Notes under the pieces: model-generated
What the model saw: the letters and a program-made list of their open reading frames with translations, nothing else
Told to the model about the DNA's origin: nothing
The model's database searches: none
Shown: positions 33,947-44,300 of the stretch, one piece after another
How positions within the stretch are numbered: the first letter of the stretch is position 1
Layout: each line of letters begins with the position of its first letter
Assembly: GCF_025567385.1 (NCBI RefSeq)
Contig: NZ_JAOQJU010000015.1
Coordinates: 5,397 to 69,396, forward strand
Length of the DNA: 64,000 nucleotides
Source of the DNA: Claveliimonas acetigenes
GTDB lineage: Bacteria > Bacillota > Clostridia > Lachnospirales > Lachnospiraceae
Direction: 5' to 3'
Translations under genes and position numbers: made by a program

Positions 33947-35044
33947 ATGAAAAAAGTGATGCTTGTTTTTGGAACTAGACCAGAAGCAATTAAAATGTGT
34001 CCACTTGTAAATGAATTGAAACGGAGAAAAAAACTAAAAGCAATTATATGTGTTACCGGTCAGCATCGACAGATGTTAGATCAGGTTTTGAGTGCATTTA
34101 ATGTTAGTCCCGATTATGATTTGTGTATCATGAAAGACAAGCAGACCCTTTTTGATGTAACCGTTAATATTTTGGAAAAAATTAAAGATGTATTGGAAGA
34201 AATACAACCGGATGTTGTACTTGTTCATGGTGATACATCTACGACATTTGCAACAGCATTGGCATGCTTTTATCTGCAAATTCCTGTCGGGCACGTAGAA
34301 GCAGGATTACGTACATATGACATTTATTCTCCTTATCCAGAGGAATTTAACCGTCAGGCAGTTGGCATTATTAGCCAGTATAATTTTGCTCCTACAGAGT
34401 TTGCGAAGAATAATTTATTAAAAGAGGGAAAAAAAGAAGCAACTATTTATGTTACAGGAAACACTGCGATTGATGCTTTAAAAACAACGGTATGTGATAC
34501 ATTTACGCATCCAGAACTTGAATGGGCTGAAGGAAGTAGATTGATTCTTATTACTGCTCATAGAAGGGAAAACCTGGGCGAGCCGATGAAAAATATGTTT
34601 AGGGCGATTCGAAGAGTTATGGATGAACATTCAGATGTAAAAGCTATTTATCCAATTCATATGAATCCGTTGGTTAGGGAGATTGCAAATTCCATTTTGG
34701 GAGATGATGATCGAATTCATATTATTGAGCCATTGGATGTGTTAGAGTTTCATAATTTTCAAGCAAGAAGCCATTTGATATTAACGGATTCAGGTGGAAT
34801 TCAAGAAGAGGCACCTTCGCTTGGAAAACCAGTTTTGGTGATGCGAGATACAACAGAAAGACCTGAGGGGATAATAGCGGGAACTTTAAAACTGGTTGGA
34901 ACAGAAGAAGACACTATATATAAAGAATTTACAGAACTTTTAACAAACCAAGAAAAATATGATGCAATGAGTTGCGCGTCAAATCCATATGGTGATGGGC
35001 ATGCATGTGAGCGAATCGCGGATATATTGGAAAAGAGTTTATAA
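33947..35044 (+). CDS. wecB: UDP-N-acetylglucosamine 2-epimerase (non-hydrolysing)
   Basis: The 365-residue enzyme interconverts UDP-GlcNAc and UDP-ManNAc. It shows MLVFGTRPEAIKMCPLVNEL, VTGQHRQMLDQVL, VHGDTSTTFATALACFY, GHVEAGLRTYDIYSPYPEEF, ITAHRRENLGEPM and LTDSGGIQEEAPSLGKPVLV, the full WecB/MnaA pattern including catalytic Asp, Glu and His residues. A very strong GGAGGAGGAAG ribosome site precedes ATG. The 146-bp gap before it is AT-rich and encodes nothing evident. It implies ManNAc or a derivative in the polymer. Confidence 0.92.
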   Translation: MKKVMLVFGTRPEAIKMCPLVNELKRRKKLKAIICVTGQHRQMLDQVLSAFNVSPDYDLCIMKDKQTLFDVTVNILEKIKDVLEEIQPDVVLVHGDTSTTFATALACFYLQIPVGHVEAGLRTYDIYSPYPEEFNRQAVGIISQYNFAPTEFAKNNLLKEGKKEATIYVTGNTAIDALKTTVCDTFTHPELEWAEGSRLILITAHRRENLGEPMKNMFRAIRRVMDEHSDVKAIYPIHMNPLVREIANSILGDDDRIHIIEPLDVLEFHNFQARSHLILTDSGGIQEEAPSLGKPVLVMRDTTERPEGIIAGTLKLVGTEEDTIYKEFTELLTNQEKYDAMSCASNPYGDGHACERIADILEKSL

Positions 35045-35097
35045 AAAATAGGTTAATTTAGAAGTTATTGCTATGAGCAAAATGTTGGGAGAATATT

Positions 35098-36255
35098 GTG
35101 TTTAAAGATAAACTTACAAAGAAAGATATAAAAGCAATAGTATTGTTTTCGATTGCTTGGCCTATTGCAACTATTCGGAAAAAAAAACATCCGGACTTAT
35201 GGCTTGTATCAGAGAGACCAGAAGAAGCGCGAGATAATGGATATTGGCTGTATAAGTATATTAAAAAGAATGCACCTAGTCAGGATGCGGCATATGTAAT
35301 TGCAGCTAATGCTGAAGACAAATTAAAAATTGAAAAATATGGCAATATAATTTCGTTTGGTACTTTGGAACATTATATAGTTTATTTAATGGCATCTAAA
35401 CATGTGAGTGCGCATGTGGATTTAGATTCTCCAAACAGTAGAGTATCTAATTTTTTAGAAACACATGGTTTGTTAAAAAATAAGAGAGTTTTTTTACAAC
35501 ATGGTATTACTAAGGATAAAATTAGTTTTGGCTATTATTCGATTAGCCGGGCAGATTTGTTTGTGTGTGCCGCACAGCCGGAATATGAATTTTGTAAGGC
35601 AGAGTTTGGCTATCCAGAAGGAACGGTGCAGTTGCTAGGATTCGCTCGTTTTGATGGTTTGGGAGTGGAAAAGCCTAAACATCAGATATTGCTAATGCCA
35701 ACATGGCGAGCGTGGCTTGCTAATGCTGATGAAAAAGAATTTAAAAAGAGTAGGTATTTTCAAGTCTATCAAAATTTGTTGTATAATGAAGAAATTGAAA
35801 CCTTGCTTGAAGATAACGAGCTTGAATTGATTTTTTACCCTCATTCGGATATGCAGAAATTTGTTCATTTGTTTTCCGTAAAATGTAAAAAGATTATTGT
35901 ATCAGATGCCGGAAGGTTTGATGTTCAGCAGCTATTGAATCAATCGCGAATGTTAATAACTGATTATTCAAGCGTAGCATTTGATATGGCATATATGAAT
36001 AAACCAATTATATATTATCAGTTTGATTATGATGATTACCGGAATGGACAGCATTCAGAGGGATACTTTTCATATGAAAATGATGGCTTTGGTCCAATTT
36101 GCAGAGAGGAGGAAGCTGTGATAGCCGAGATAAAAAAATATGTTTGTAATAATTTTGTTACAGATAACAAATATGCAGTGCGTCAGAATACGTTTTTTAG
36201 CATAAGAGATCAGAATAATTGTAAACGTATTTATCAGGCTATTAGAGAGTTATAA
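35098..36255 (+). CDS. CDP-glycerol:glycerophosphate glycerophosphotransferase family (TagB/TagF-like)
   Basis: The 385-residue single-domain enzyme matches the GT-B-like glycerophosphotransferases of teichoic-acid synthesis: RVFLQHGITKDKI (catalytic His), YPEGTVQLLGFARFDGL, LLMPTWRAWLA, LIFYPHSDMQKFV (second His) and LITDYSSVAFDMAYMNKPII. It would transfer glycerol-phosphate (or a similar polyol phosphate) from the CDP-activated donor onto the repeat unit. Start is GTG 35098. No gene for making CDP-glycerol (TagD type) is in the window, so the donor must come from elsewhere. Confidence 0.9.
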   Translation: MFKDKLTKKDIKAIVLFSIAWPIATIRKKKHPDLWLVSERPEEARDNGYWLYKYIKKNAPSQDAAYVIAANAEDKLKIEKYGNIISFGTLEHYIVYLMASKHVSAHVDLDSPNSRVSNFLETHGLLKNKRVFLQHGITKDKISFGYYSISRADLFVCAAQPEYEFCKAEFGYPEGTVQLLGFARFDGLGVEKPKHQILLMPTWRAWLANADEKEFKKSRYFQVYQNLLYNEEIETLLEDNELELIFYPHSDMQKFVHLFSVKCKKIIVSDAGRFDVQQLLNQSRMLITDYSSVAFDMAYMNKPIIYYQFDYDDYRNGQHSEGYFSYENDGFGPICREEEAVIAEIKKYVCNNFVTDNKYAVRQNTFFSIRDQNNCKRIYQAIREL

Positions 36256-36258
36256 ACG

Positions 36259-37221
36259 ATGGAAGACTTAATTAGCGTAATAGTACCAATATACAATATA
36301 GAACCCTACGTAAATCGGTGCGTTGAAAGTGTTGTGAAGCAAACGTATTCTAATCTTGAGATTATACTTGTAGATGATGGTTCGGAAGATAATAGCCCAA
36401 GTATCTGTGATAAATGGAAAGAAAAAGATTCCAGAATTGTAGTGATTCATAAGGCAAATGGGGGATTATCTGATGCGCGTAACGCTGGAATGAAAATTTC
36501 ACATGGGAAGTTTTATAGTTTTGTTGATGGTGATGACGAGATATCACCAAATATGCTTGAGAGATTATATAAAGCTTTACGAAATACCGATTCAGATGTT
36601 TCAATGTGTAGAATGGAGAAAATAGAAGCTTGTAAGAGCTATGTAACTAGGAAATATAAGTTTGATTGTAAACAGAAAATATTATCCTCTAAGGAAGCGA
36701 TTCAATTACTTCTCAAAGATGAACTTGATTGTAGTGCATGCTTGAAGCTTTATTCGGCAAATGTTTTTGGCAAAATTGAGTTTCCATTTGGAAAAACGAA
36801 TGAAGATTTTGCGGTAATGTATAAGGTGTTTGCTAATGCAAGTAAAATTGTTTATATTCCAGATATTTTATATCATTATTATTTTAGGGAGAATAGTATC
36901 ACGTCGACTAAATTTAATAGAAGCCAATTTGATAAAATTGATAACTGCCTTGAGATGATAGCCTTTGTGGAGAAAGAAATGCCAGATATTATACCTGAAG
37001 CAAAATCATACCTATATCGGCAAAGTATGTATTTACTTAAGACAATATGCTTATTAGGAATTAAACATGAATATCCAGGTCGATATATGCAGTTAGTAAA
37101 TATTTTAAGAAAAGGCTCACTGAATATCATACAGTATAAATGGTTGTCTGTAAAGGAAAGGGGAATGTATTTATTTATAGCATGGATGCCTGATTTATAT
37201 GTAAAGTGGAAGGAAAAATAG
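36259..37221 (+). CDS. GT2 family glycosyltransferase
   Basis: The 320-residue GT-A enzyme has ISVIVPIYNIEPYVNRCVES, VDDGSEDNSPSICDKWKEKD, KANGGLSDARNAGMKISHG, the metal motif FVDGDDEISP and TNEDFAVMYKVF as the base region. It begins 3 bp after the glycerophosphotransferase gene and resembles CpsI/WcaA-type capsule transferases. The acceptor is unknown. Confidence 0.88.
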   Translation: MEDLISVIVPIYNIEPYVNRCVESVVKQTYSNLEIILVDDGSEDNSPSICDKWKEKDSRIVVIHKANGGLSDARNAGMKISHGKFYSFVDGDDEISPNMLERLYKALRNTDSDVSMCRMEKIEACKSYVTRKYKFDCKQKILSSKEAIQLLLKDELDCSACLKLYSANVFGKIEFPFGKTNEDFAVMYKVFANASKIVYIPDILYHYYFRENSITSTKFNRSQFDKIDNCLEMIAFVEKEMPDIIPEAKSYLYRQSMYLLKTICLLGIKHEYPGRYMQLVNILRKGSLNIIQYKWLSVKERGMYLFIAWMPDLYVKWKEK

Positions 37222-37228
37222 TATTAGT

Positions 37229-38281
37229 ATGGAGTTGATAGAAAAATTAAAGGCGTTACGCAGAGAAATTCAGTATCAGAAAAAATATGGAAAAAAGATT
37301 AGAAAAGCGCGAAAAGAAAATAAAAAATTATATATCTGTTTAGGATCAGCAGTTCATGGAAATTTGGGAGATCAGGCATTAGGTCTTTGCAGGGTAGAAT
37401 TTCTTAAATATTGTGGAATTTCTAATTCAGATATTATTGAATATACGACTAGAGATAAAATGAGATATTGGCTGCAAATTTGTCGAGAAACTAAAGAATC
37501 AGATATAATAGTACTCCGTGGGGGTGGATATTGGGGAGACTTATGGATAGATGGATTTGAGGAAATCCTTACATATATAAAAGAGTTTAGAAATAATAAA
37601 ATAATAGTCTTTCCTCAATCTGTATATTTCTCTGATTCAAAGGAAGGGAATGCTCTTTTTCAATATTCTAAGTTAATAGTTAAAGAGGCCCCCAAATTGA
37701 TTATTTTTGCGCGAGATATAGAATCATATAAATTATTAAAACGGTGTTATCCGGAGAGTTTAATTGAGGTTGTGCCAGATACGGTACTTTCATATCGGCC
37801 GAAGAATTTGATGAAATGTAATCGAAAAGGGGTAATACTTTGTCTAAGAAATGATAAAGAAAAAAATCAATCTATAGATGTTAATAAGATAGTTATTGAT
37901 AATTTGAAGAAAGAAAAAATTGAGTATCAATTTCAAGATACAAGTATTGATTTTAGTTTACAGAATCTAAGCGATAGAAGAGAAAAATTATTTGAACTTT
38001 GGAATAAGATGGCAACAGCAGAATTAGTAATTACGGATCGGCTTCATGGAATGATTTTTGCCACAATTACGGGAACTCCGTGCATAGTGTTTAACAATAT
38101 TGATGGAAAAGTGGGGCATCAATTTAAATGGATTGAAACATTGGGATATGTTTTTTTGGTAAAATCAGAAGAAGAATTTGAACATATTTTACATATAGCA
38201 TTATCTATATCTGATGTTGAGTATCCTTTAGAAGATATGTTGAAAAAATATACAAAACTTGCGGATGCATTAAAAATGTAG
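37229..38281 (+). CDS. Polysaccharide pyruvyl transferase family protein
   Basis: The 350-residue protein has the family pattern: CLGSAVHGNLGDQALGLCRV near residue 37, VLRGGGYWGDLW, IIVFPQSVYFSDSKEG, VVPDTVLSY, and the C-terminal LVITDRLHGMIFATITGTPC, where the DRLHG motif binds phosphoenolpyruvate. It probably adds a ketal-linked pyruvate, giving the polymer negative charge; such groups can serve as ligands for S-layer-homology domains in Gram-positive cells. Confidence 0.9.
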   Translation: MELIEKLKALRREIQYQKKYGKKIRKARKENKKLYICLGSAVHGNLGDQALGLCRVEFLKYCGISNSDIIEYTTRDKMRYWLQICRETKESDIIVLRGGGYWGDLWIDGFEEILTYIKEFRNNKIIVFPQSVYFSDSKEGNALFQYSKLIVKEAPKLIIFARDIESYKLLKRCYPESLIEVVPDTVLSYRPKNLMKCNRKGVILCLRNDKEKNQSIDVNKIVIDNLKKEKIEYQFQDTSIDFSLQNLSDRREKLFELWNKMATAELVITDRLHGMIFATITGTPCIVFNNIDGKVGHQFKWIETLGYVFLVKSEEEFEHILHIALSISDVEYPLEDMLKKYTKLADALKM

Positions 38282-38300
38282 TAAAGCTAGGGAGGAAAAC

Positions 38301-39830
38301 GTGTCGGAAGGAAGAACGAAAAAGGCTGCAATGAATGTGGCGTTTAACTTTTTAAATCAAATATTGACACTTATTTTATCATTTGTTTCACGGACGGTTT
38401 TTGTCTGGGGATTGGGGGCTGAATATCTTGGTATAAATGGATTATTTAGCGATGTGTTAGGCTTATTATCTATGGCAGATTTGGGATTTGGCACGGCGAT
38501 GGTTTATAGTTTTTATAAACCTTTGGCTGATAATGATTATAGAAAAATAGCTGGATTGACGACTTTTTATAAAAAAGTATATACAATTATTGCGGCTGTT
38601 GTATCCATTGTAGGTGTTGCGCTGATACCCTTTCTTCCATATTTAATAAATTTAGAAAAAGATATACCACATTTGACATTATATTATTTATTGTCATTAG
38701 CAAATGTGGTGTTTTCTTATTTGTGTGTATATCGAACGTCTATTTTAAGTGCAGATCAAAAGAGTTTTAAAATAACAAGAATAACAATGATAGTTAATAT
38801 AATACGTTCGATTTTACAAATTATGGGCATTGCTATTTGGAAAAGTTATACGTTATATTTGGTTTTAGGGTGTATTTCTGTTCTTATAAATAATTTGATT
38901 GCGTCTTATGTAGCTGTAAAAGAATATCCTTTTATCAAAAATTCTGTAGAACTTAAGGCTGATGAAAGAAAGAATATATTTGCAAATATAGGATCTGTAT
39001 TTTTATATAAAGTATCCTCAGTTTTGTTAAATACGACTGATAATATGTTGATTTCAGTGATAGTTGGAACAATAGCTGTGGGATATTATTCCAACTATTT
39101 GATGCTCCAAAATAAAATTTCTATGTTTTATACGTTACTTTTTACTTCATTAACTGCTAGTATCGGAAATTTGATTGTAAATGAAAAGGCGGAAAGGCGA
39201 TATGAAATTTTTTGTTGTGAGCAATCTGTGAGTTTTATAGCTTGTGGTTTCGTAATTCCTTGCTATATTCTTCTTGTAAATGATTTAATGAGTATCTGGT
39301 TAGGTGATGACTTTGTGCTGGATAATTTAGTAGTGGTGGCGATTGGACTTAATATGTATCTTTCGTGTGTCCTCCAGCCTTTATGGTCTTATAGAGAAGC
39401 AACTGGATTATATAGAAAAACCAAATGGATAATGATTATGTGTGCAGTCTTAAATTTGGTTTTGTCAATTATTTTGGGGAAAATTGTTGGGCTGGCAGGC
39501 ATACTTTTTGCATCAGGTCTTTCAAGATTGCTTACTTATGTTTGGTATGAACCTAGGCTGTTATTCAAAGAGTATTTTGAATTATCTCCTAAAAAATATT
39601 ATATACAATTATCACTAAATGCTATTTTAATTATATTTCTTGTAATCGGCATTGGTTTTTTAAGTTCTTTTATTCAAGTTAATAGCGTTTTGTCTTGGTT
39701 TGTAAAAGCATGTTTTGTAGGAATTACTTCTTTGACAATTGTATTAATGATTTACTCTAAAACAGAAGGTTTTAGGATATTAAGATTAAAGATTGAAATG
39801 TATTTGAAAAATAGGAAAAGACAATTTTAA
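38301..39830 (+). CDS. Polysaccharide flippase (Wzx, MATE-like PST family)
   Basis: The 509-residue protein has about 12-14 hydrophobic helices and the Wzx N-terminus (NVAFNFLNQILTLILSFVSR, VWGLGAEYLGINGLFSDVLG, SMADLGFGTAMVYSFYKPLA). It would move undecaprenyl-linked repeat units across the membrane to the Wzy-like polymerase. GTG 38301 follows GGGAGGAAA. It is the last clearly polysaccharide-specific gene before the unrelated cassette at 39.9-46.8 kb. Confidence 0.92.
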   Translation: MSEGRTKKAAMNVAFNFLNQILTLILSFVSRTVFVWGLGAEYLGINGLFSDVLGLLSMADLGFGTAMVYSFYKPLADNDYRKIAGLTTFYKKVYTIIAAVVSIVGVALIPFLPYLINLEKDIPHLTLYYLLSLANVVFSYLCVYRTSILSADQKSFKITRITMIVNIIRSILQIMGIAIWKSYTLYLVLGCISVLINNLIASYVAVKEYPFIKNSVELKADERKNIFANIGSVFLYKVSSVLLNTTDNMLISVIVGTIAVGYYSNYLMLQNKISMFYTLLFTSLTASIGNLIVNEKAERRYEIFCCEQSVSFIACGFVIPCYILLVNDLMSIWLGDDFVLDNLVVVAIGLNMYLSCVLQPLWSYREATGLYRKTKWIMIMCAVLNLVLSIILGKIVGLAGILFASGLSRLLTYVWYEPRLLFKEYFELSPKKYYIQLSLNAILIIFLVIGIGFLSSFIQVNSVLSWFVKACFVGITSLTIVLMIYSKTEGFRILRLKIEMYLKNRKRQF

Positions 39831-39942
39831 ATTAGGATTCTGTGATTTTGAGACTTTGAGGTTTCCCGGCGTAATTTTTTCAATTTAGGTAAAGCAATTA
39901 TAAATGAACTCATTGTATATAAAATCTAGGGAGCGTCTATAT

Positions 39943-40866
39943 ATGAATAACACATTCACTCCAGAAGAACTAAACAGCCTCCGCTTCTATCAGGGAGATA
40001 TTTCTCGGTATCAAATCGTTTCTGATGAAACGACCAAAAGGTACACGTCTCCATTCTACACTTCCAAAGGAGCCTATCACATCCTGAATTTACTATTATA
40101 TCCCGGTATTAATAATGAACTGGCACGTATCTGCCATGAGAAGAAAAAACTTCCCATCCATCTGATAAATCATCTGGATGAATTGATGTATGTATATCGG
40201 AACATTTTCATTGCAGCGTGCAGGTATCAGCGCATCCATGAAGGAGGAGGAACCATACATGCATTTCGCAAGGATCGGATGCAGTCCATGGAAATGCTTG
40301 AACATCAATCTACTTTTGCGTTCACATCATGTTCTTTAAGAGATGATACGGAAGGCTACTTTTTGAAAAAGGATGGTATCCTACTGTTGGAGTTCGAGAT
40401 TCCGGATTCGGTACCGTATATTATCATGAACGATGTATTGGGGGATAATCCTTACCAATATCAGGAAGAATTGTTGCTTATGCCATTTACTATGTTTCGT
40501 AAGGAACCGCTGCAATTCACTGAAAAAGAGTTGGCATATAGAGACATACATAACAAACCGCCGGAGAAGAAATATTTGCTTCGTCCGATACAACTGGCTG
40601 ATGCTCTTTTCTTGCAGGAAGTAGGAAAAGACACATCAGCCGACGTTAGATACGATGGAATCCAGAATACAGATAGTCAATTTATTTATAACGAAGATGA
40701 GATTGCCCATGCAGTACGATTTCTGAGCAGGCTTAAGGATGCTGCCGGACTGGAAGGAAAGGCAGAGGAGGTTCTTCGGTACTGCAGATGGAAGGAAGCG
40801 GTGCGTCGGGAGGTGAAGAGGATGATGGGAAGCATATGTGCGGAGTTTGACATGGGAGAACAGTGA
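39943..40866 (+). CDS. Putative ADP-ribosyltransferase-like protein
   Basis: From ATG 39943 (after GGGAG) the product is 307 residues. I do not recognise a named family, but the motif order suggests the ART fold. A possible YR motif (VYRNIF) is followed by TFAFTSCSL, in the position of the ART S-T-S strand, and then by YQEELLLMPFTMF. That last stretch matches the (E/Q)xE-LLP-T-F block around the catalytic glutamate of C3/VIP2-type enzymes, here as Q-E-E. Function is inference from motifs only. The gene has 4-nt overlap potential with the next (SLATT-like) gene and codon use like the host, unlike the AT-rich transferase genes before it. Confidence 0.5.
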   Translation: MNNTFTPEELNSLRFYQGDISRYQIVSDETTKRYTSPFYTSKGAYHILNLLLYPGINNELARICHEKKKLPIHLINHLDELMYVYRNIFIAACRYQRIHEGGGTIHAFRKDRMQSMEMLEHQSTFAFTSCSLRDDTEGYFLKKDGILLLEFEIPDSVPYIIMNDVLGDNPYQYQEELLLMPFTMFRKEPLQFTEKELAYRDIHNKPPEKKYLLRPIQLADALFLQEVGKDTSADVRYDGIQNTDSQFIYNEDEIAHAVRFLSRLKDAAGLEGKAEEVLRYCRWKEAVRREVKRMMGSICAEFDMGEQ

Positions 40867-40868
40867 GT

Positions 40869-41377
40869 ATGGAAGAAAAATATGAGGAATTAAAGTCGGA
40901 GATTTTCAAGCGGCTGACAGAATATAAGGAAAAGAGAAGAGACTATGAGAAAAGTGTCAGGAGATGCAACTTTGTCTTATCTTTATGCACTCCAGCGACG
41001 GCTGTCATAATATTTGTCAGTTTTTATTTGGAAGAATATGAGACGTTTTTAAAAGGAGTTGTCCTGGCGCTTTCTGTAATAACTGTTTTTTTAGTTATTA
41101 TGCAAGGAATGAGAATTATGGCGGAAAATTGATTCAGAGGAGTACGACTTATTTTGCACTTTGCAATCTTCATAGGAAGATGAAATATGCGTCAGATAAA
41201 GATGCGAGATATGAAGAATTCGCAAAAGAGTATCAGGAGATCATGGAGAATGATAACCGTATGAGTCTTGCCAATTCCGTTTCACTTGTGGACATATTAC
41301 AGAAGAATTATATGAAAGGAATTGCGAAAGAGAATAGTTTCCCCGCCGCGAAGCAGAAGGATGTGGAGAATCAGTGA
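40869..41377 (+). pseudogene. SLATT-type 2-TM protein with a one-base frameshift
   Basis: The first piece (40869-41132) has a helical N-terminus and two membrane helices (FVLSLCTPATAVIIFVSFYL; VVLALSVITVFLVIMQG). It then runs out of frame at about 41108 and ends at TGA 41130. The frame at +1 continues NENYGGKLIQRSTTYFALCN... to 41377, giving the typical SLATT C-terminal helices. Restoring one A in GGAATGAG (to GGAAATGAG) yields a single protein of about 169 residues. SLATT proteins are predicted pore-forming effectors in nucleotide-activated conflict systems. The family call is by architecture; slippage or a sequencing error could also explain the shift. Confidence 0.6.
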
Positions 41378-41392
41378 AGGGATATAGAAGAG

Positions 41393-44300
41393 ATGGGAAA
41401 AAAGAAAAAGAAGAAAAAACGCCTGACAATAGAGGGGCAGTTAGAGAATTATTATCTGCATGAAGACCATACGGAGCGTAATGAGGTATTGTGGCATGCA
41501 TGGTGTCAAAACAAACGGTGGCTTTCTCAACTGCTTGAGGCGACGATGAGTGCATTCCCAACGTATAGTAAGCATGATGAATCCCATGCAAGTACAGTGC
41601 TTCACAATATAGAGATGATTCTCGGAGAGGCAAGGATCAGGGAATTATCGGCGTCGGATTGTTTTATGCTGCTGCACACGGTATATATTCATGATATCGG
41701 TATGGTGATTACGCATGAGGATCGGGAGAATATCGTGCAGAATGAGAAGTTCCTTGACATGGTAAAGGAATTAGAGGATGACAGCGATGTGGTCTTTCAG
41801 AAAGCCATCAGATCACTTCGGCAGACGAATTATGAGTATGATGATGAAGACAGCAAAGAAGAGCAGACAAAGCGGTTATACGCAGACAAACTATCTGTGT
41901 ATTACGCGATTCTGCATCTGATCGCGAATTATAGAAGGTCAGAACATGGCGAGACGTCGGCGGATCGTCTGTCAAAGTGGACCTTGGATTCTGAAAAATT
42001 AGGCAGCGGATTCTCGATGGCGGGAATTCCGCAGAGAATATTCCTGTTAATCGCAAAATGTGCCGGTTTGCATACAGATTCTGATTTTGCTCATATTATG
42101 GAACTTCCGCAGGAAGATAACGGATATGTCTCGGATTATCTTCATCCCAGATTTGTTGCGGTACTTCTGCAGTTAGGGGATATTCTGGATATGGACAACG
42201 ACAGGTTCCATCCGTTGACGAAGGAATTTGTAGGTGTTCTTCCAGAGATCTCGGCACGTCATTATGAAAAACATCAGGCAATCCGAAGACTGTATATCAG
42301 ACCGGACATTATCTCAATCGAAGCAGACTGCAAGACGCAGGAAGCGCTGAGGTTAGTCAGAAAAGAATGCGACATCTTAAAGGGAATTTTGAAAGAGGCC
42401 GGTTATAACTGGATGCTGATCTGTCCCAGAGGCTTCAGCGGGGCGCTGCCCACCGTGGATTCGGTTAAATTATATCTGGAAGGAATGCAGATTCCGGAAG
42501 AACTTGTGGCTACGCAGTTCCATATCTCACAGAGTAAGGCATTTGCAATTCTGGAAGGTTCCAATGTGTATAAGGGACAGTTTGTATTCTTGCGGGAATT
42601 CCTTCAGAACGCGATTGATGCCAGTAAGATGCAGTATTGGCAGGAATGTGTAAGAACCTGGGGATATTATCGGTCAGGTGAGGAATTGCGAGGGATGTCT
42701 CCGGATGAACTGGAGGATATTCTGTCTACAGATATTTTCCCAATCGAGATCGAGATGCAGATCGTCAAGAGGAATGAGGAGAAGCAGGATTTCCCGATTA
42801 CAGAGGAAGACATCGAGGCTCTTCGAAAAGAGGGCGATAAAGGCAGATGGGAGTATGGAGTCAAGGTTCGGATTAAGGATTTTGGAACGGGGATTGATAA
42901 GGATAGTATCCTGGGAATAGCGAAAGTAGGGAATAGCCGGAGACGTGACCGTCATATGATCGCGGATATGCCGGAATGGCTGAAGCCAACTGCAGAATTC
43001 GGCATTGGCCTGCAGAGCGCGTTTATCTTAACGAATATGTTCAAGTGTTACACTTTTACAAGGAGTAACGAGAAATATGAAGTTACGTTCTCTACCGTTA
43101 AATCGAATTATTATGAGGGATATATCAATGTAAAGCCCAGAGATTCTTTTGATACAAAAGATGATGTATATGGGACCTGTTTTGAAGTGTTCGTGCCAGT
43201 TTCAAAAAAGATGCTGCATGAACAGTATCCGACGGCATGGGATGGTAAGGATTATTTTGATGAGGATTATGAATTGCTTCGTCCCTTGCGTCATTCCGCT
43301 GAACTTTTGGCGCAGATGGCACTTTACCTGGATGAACAGATCGGGGAACAGTTATTTCCGATTCATCTGAAAGTGGAAGATATTCCGGGAATTACGATAC
43401 CGTTGAATCTGTCGGATAAGAATCGACTCCATAGATTGAAGTGTAATCTGGGCGAGAAAAAGGTATGGAAGGATAATTTAAATGAGATTGCAGATTATGT
43501 ACATAATACAGAACTGAATCAGCAGATTCAGGATACGTTCGCTGACAGAGTATGGGACAAGACAGCGAAATCATGGATATTCTATTATAAAAAGGAAAAA
43601 GATACGGACAAAAATGTATTGATTGAGAAGACGGATCATTCCACGGCATTGTTAGATACCTGGAATGGTTATTTTTATGTCTGGAATAATGAATTATGTA
43701 CGTTCTGTACGATTAATATGAGGAATTTCCTGCTGCGCGAACAGAGGGAACTTGAGAAAACGGACAGGCAGTGTGAAAGCAGGGAGAATTATAAAGGCGT
43801 CCGCATCTATTACAAAGGGATTGAACTTGCGGAGATAGAACTTCCGGATATTGGGAATGAGTTGTTCCAGTCTATTGATATCAAAGGAAAACTTGCCAGG
43901 GAGTACATCAATTTGAGCAGAAAGGGATTTGCGGATAAGGGAGAGGAGTATTTTCTGCAAGAGATCTATGAGCCATTGATGGAATCTGTCCAGAGCCTTT
44001 TAAAGGAGATGAATAAGAATCAGCCGGAAGCAATTGTAGAAGGGGTTCGGGAAAGTCTGGAAAGGAAGAAACGGTTGCTTCAGACGTTGTCGGGTGAGGA
44101 TGCGAAATACAAATGGTTTCGCCTTTTTGGATATCCATTATTGGATGAATTACGGAATATTTCATATACAGGAGTGGACATAGAACATTGGCTTGATGAG
44201 GCAAAGCAAGAACTTCTTGATCTTTCTAAGGAGAATGTCGTACTGATCGTAATGCTATCATTTCTTGCAAGGAAAGGTGAATTCAACCCGATACTTCGAC

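Noticed and set aside
41100..41135. Programmed ribosomal frameshift in the SLATT gene
   Set aside because: There is no clear slippery heptamer or downstream stimulatory hairpin; a one-base deletion is simpler.
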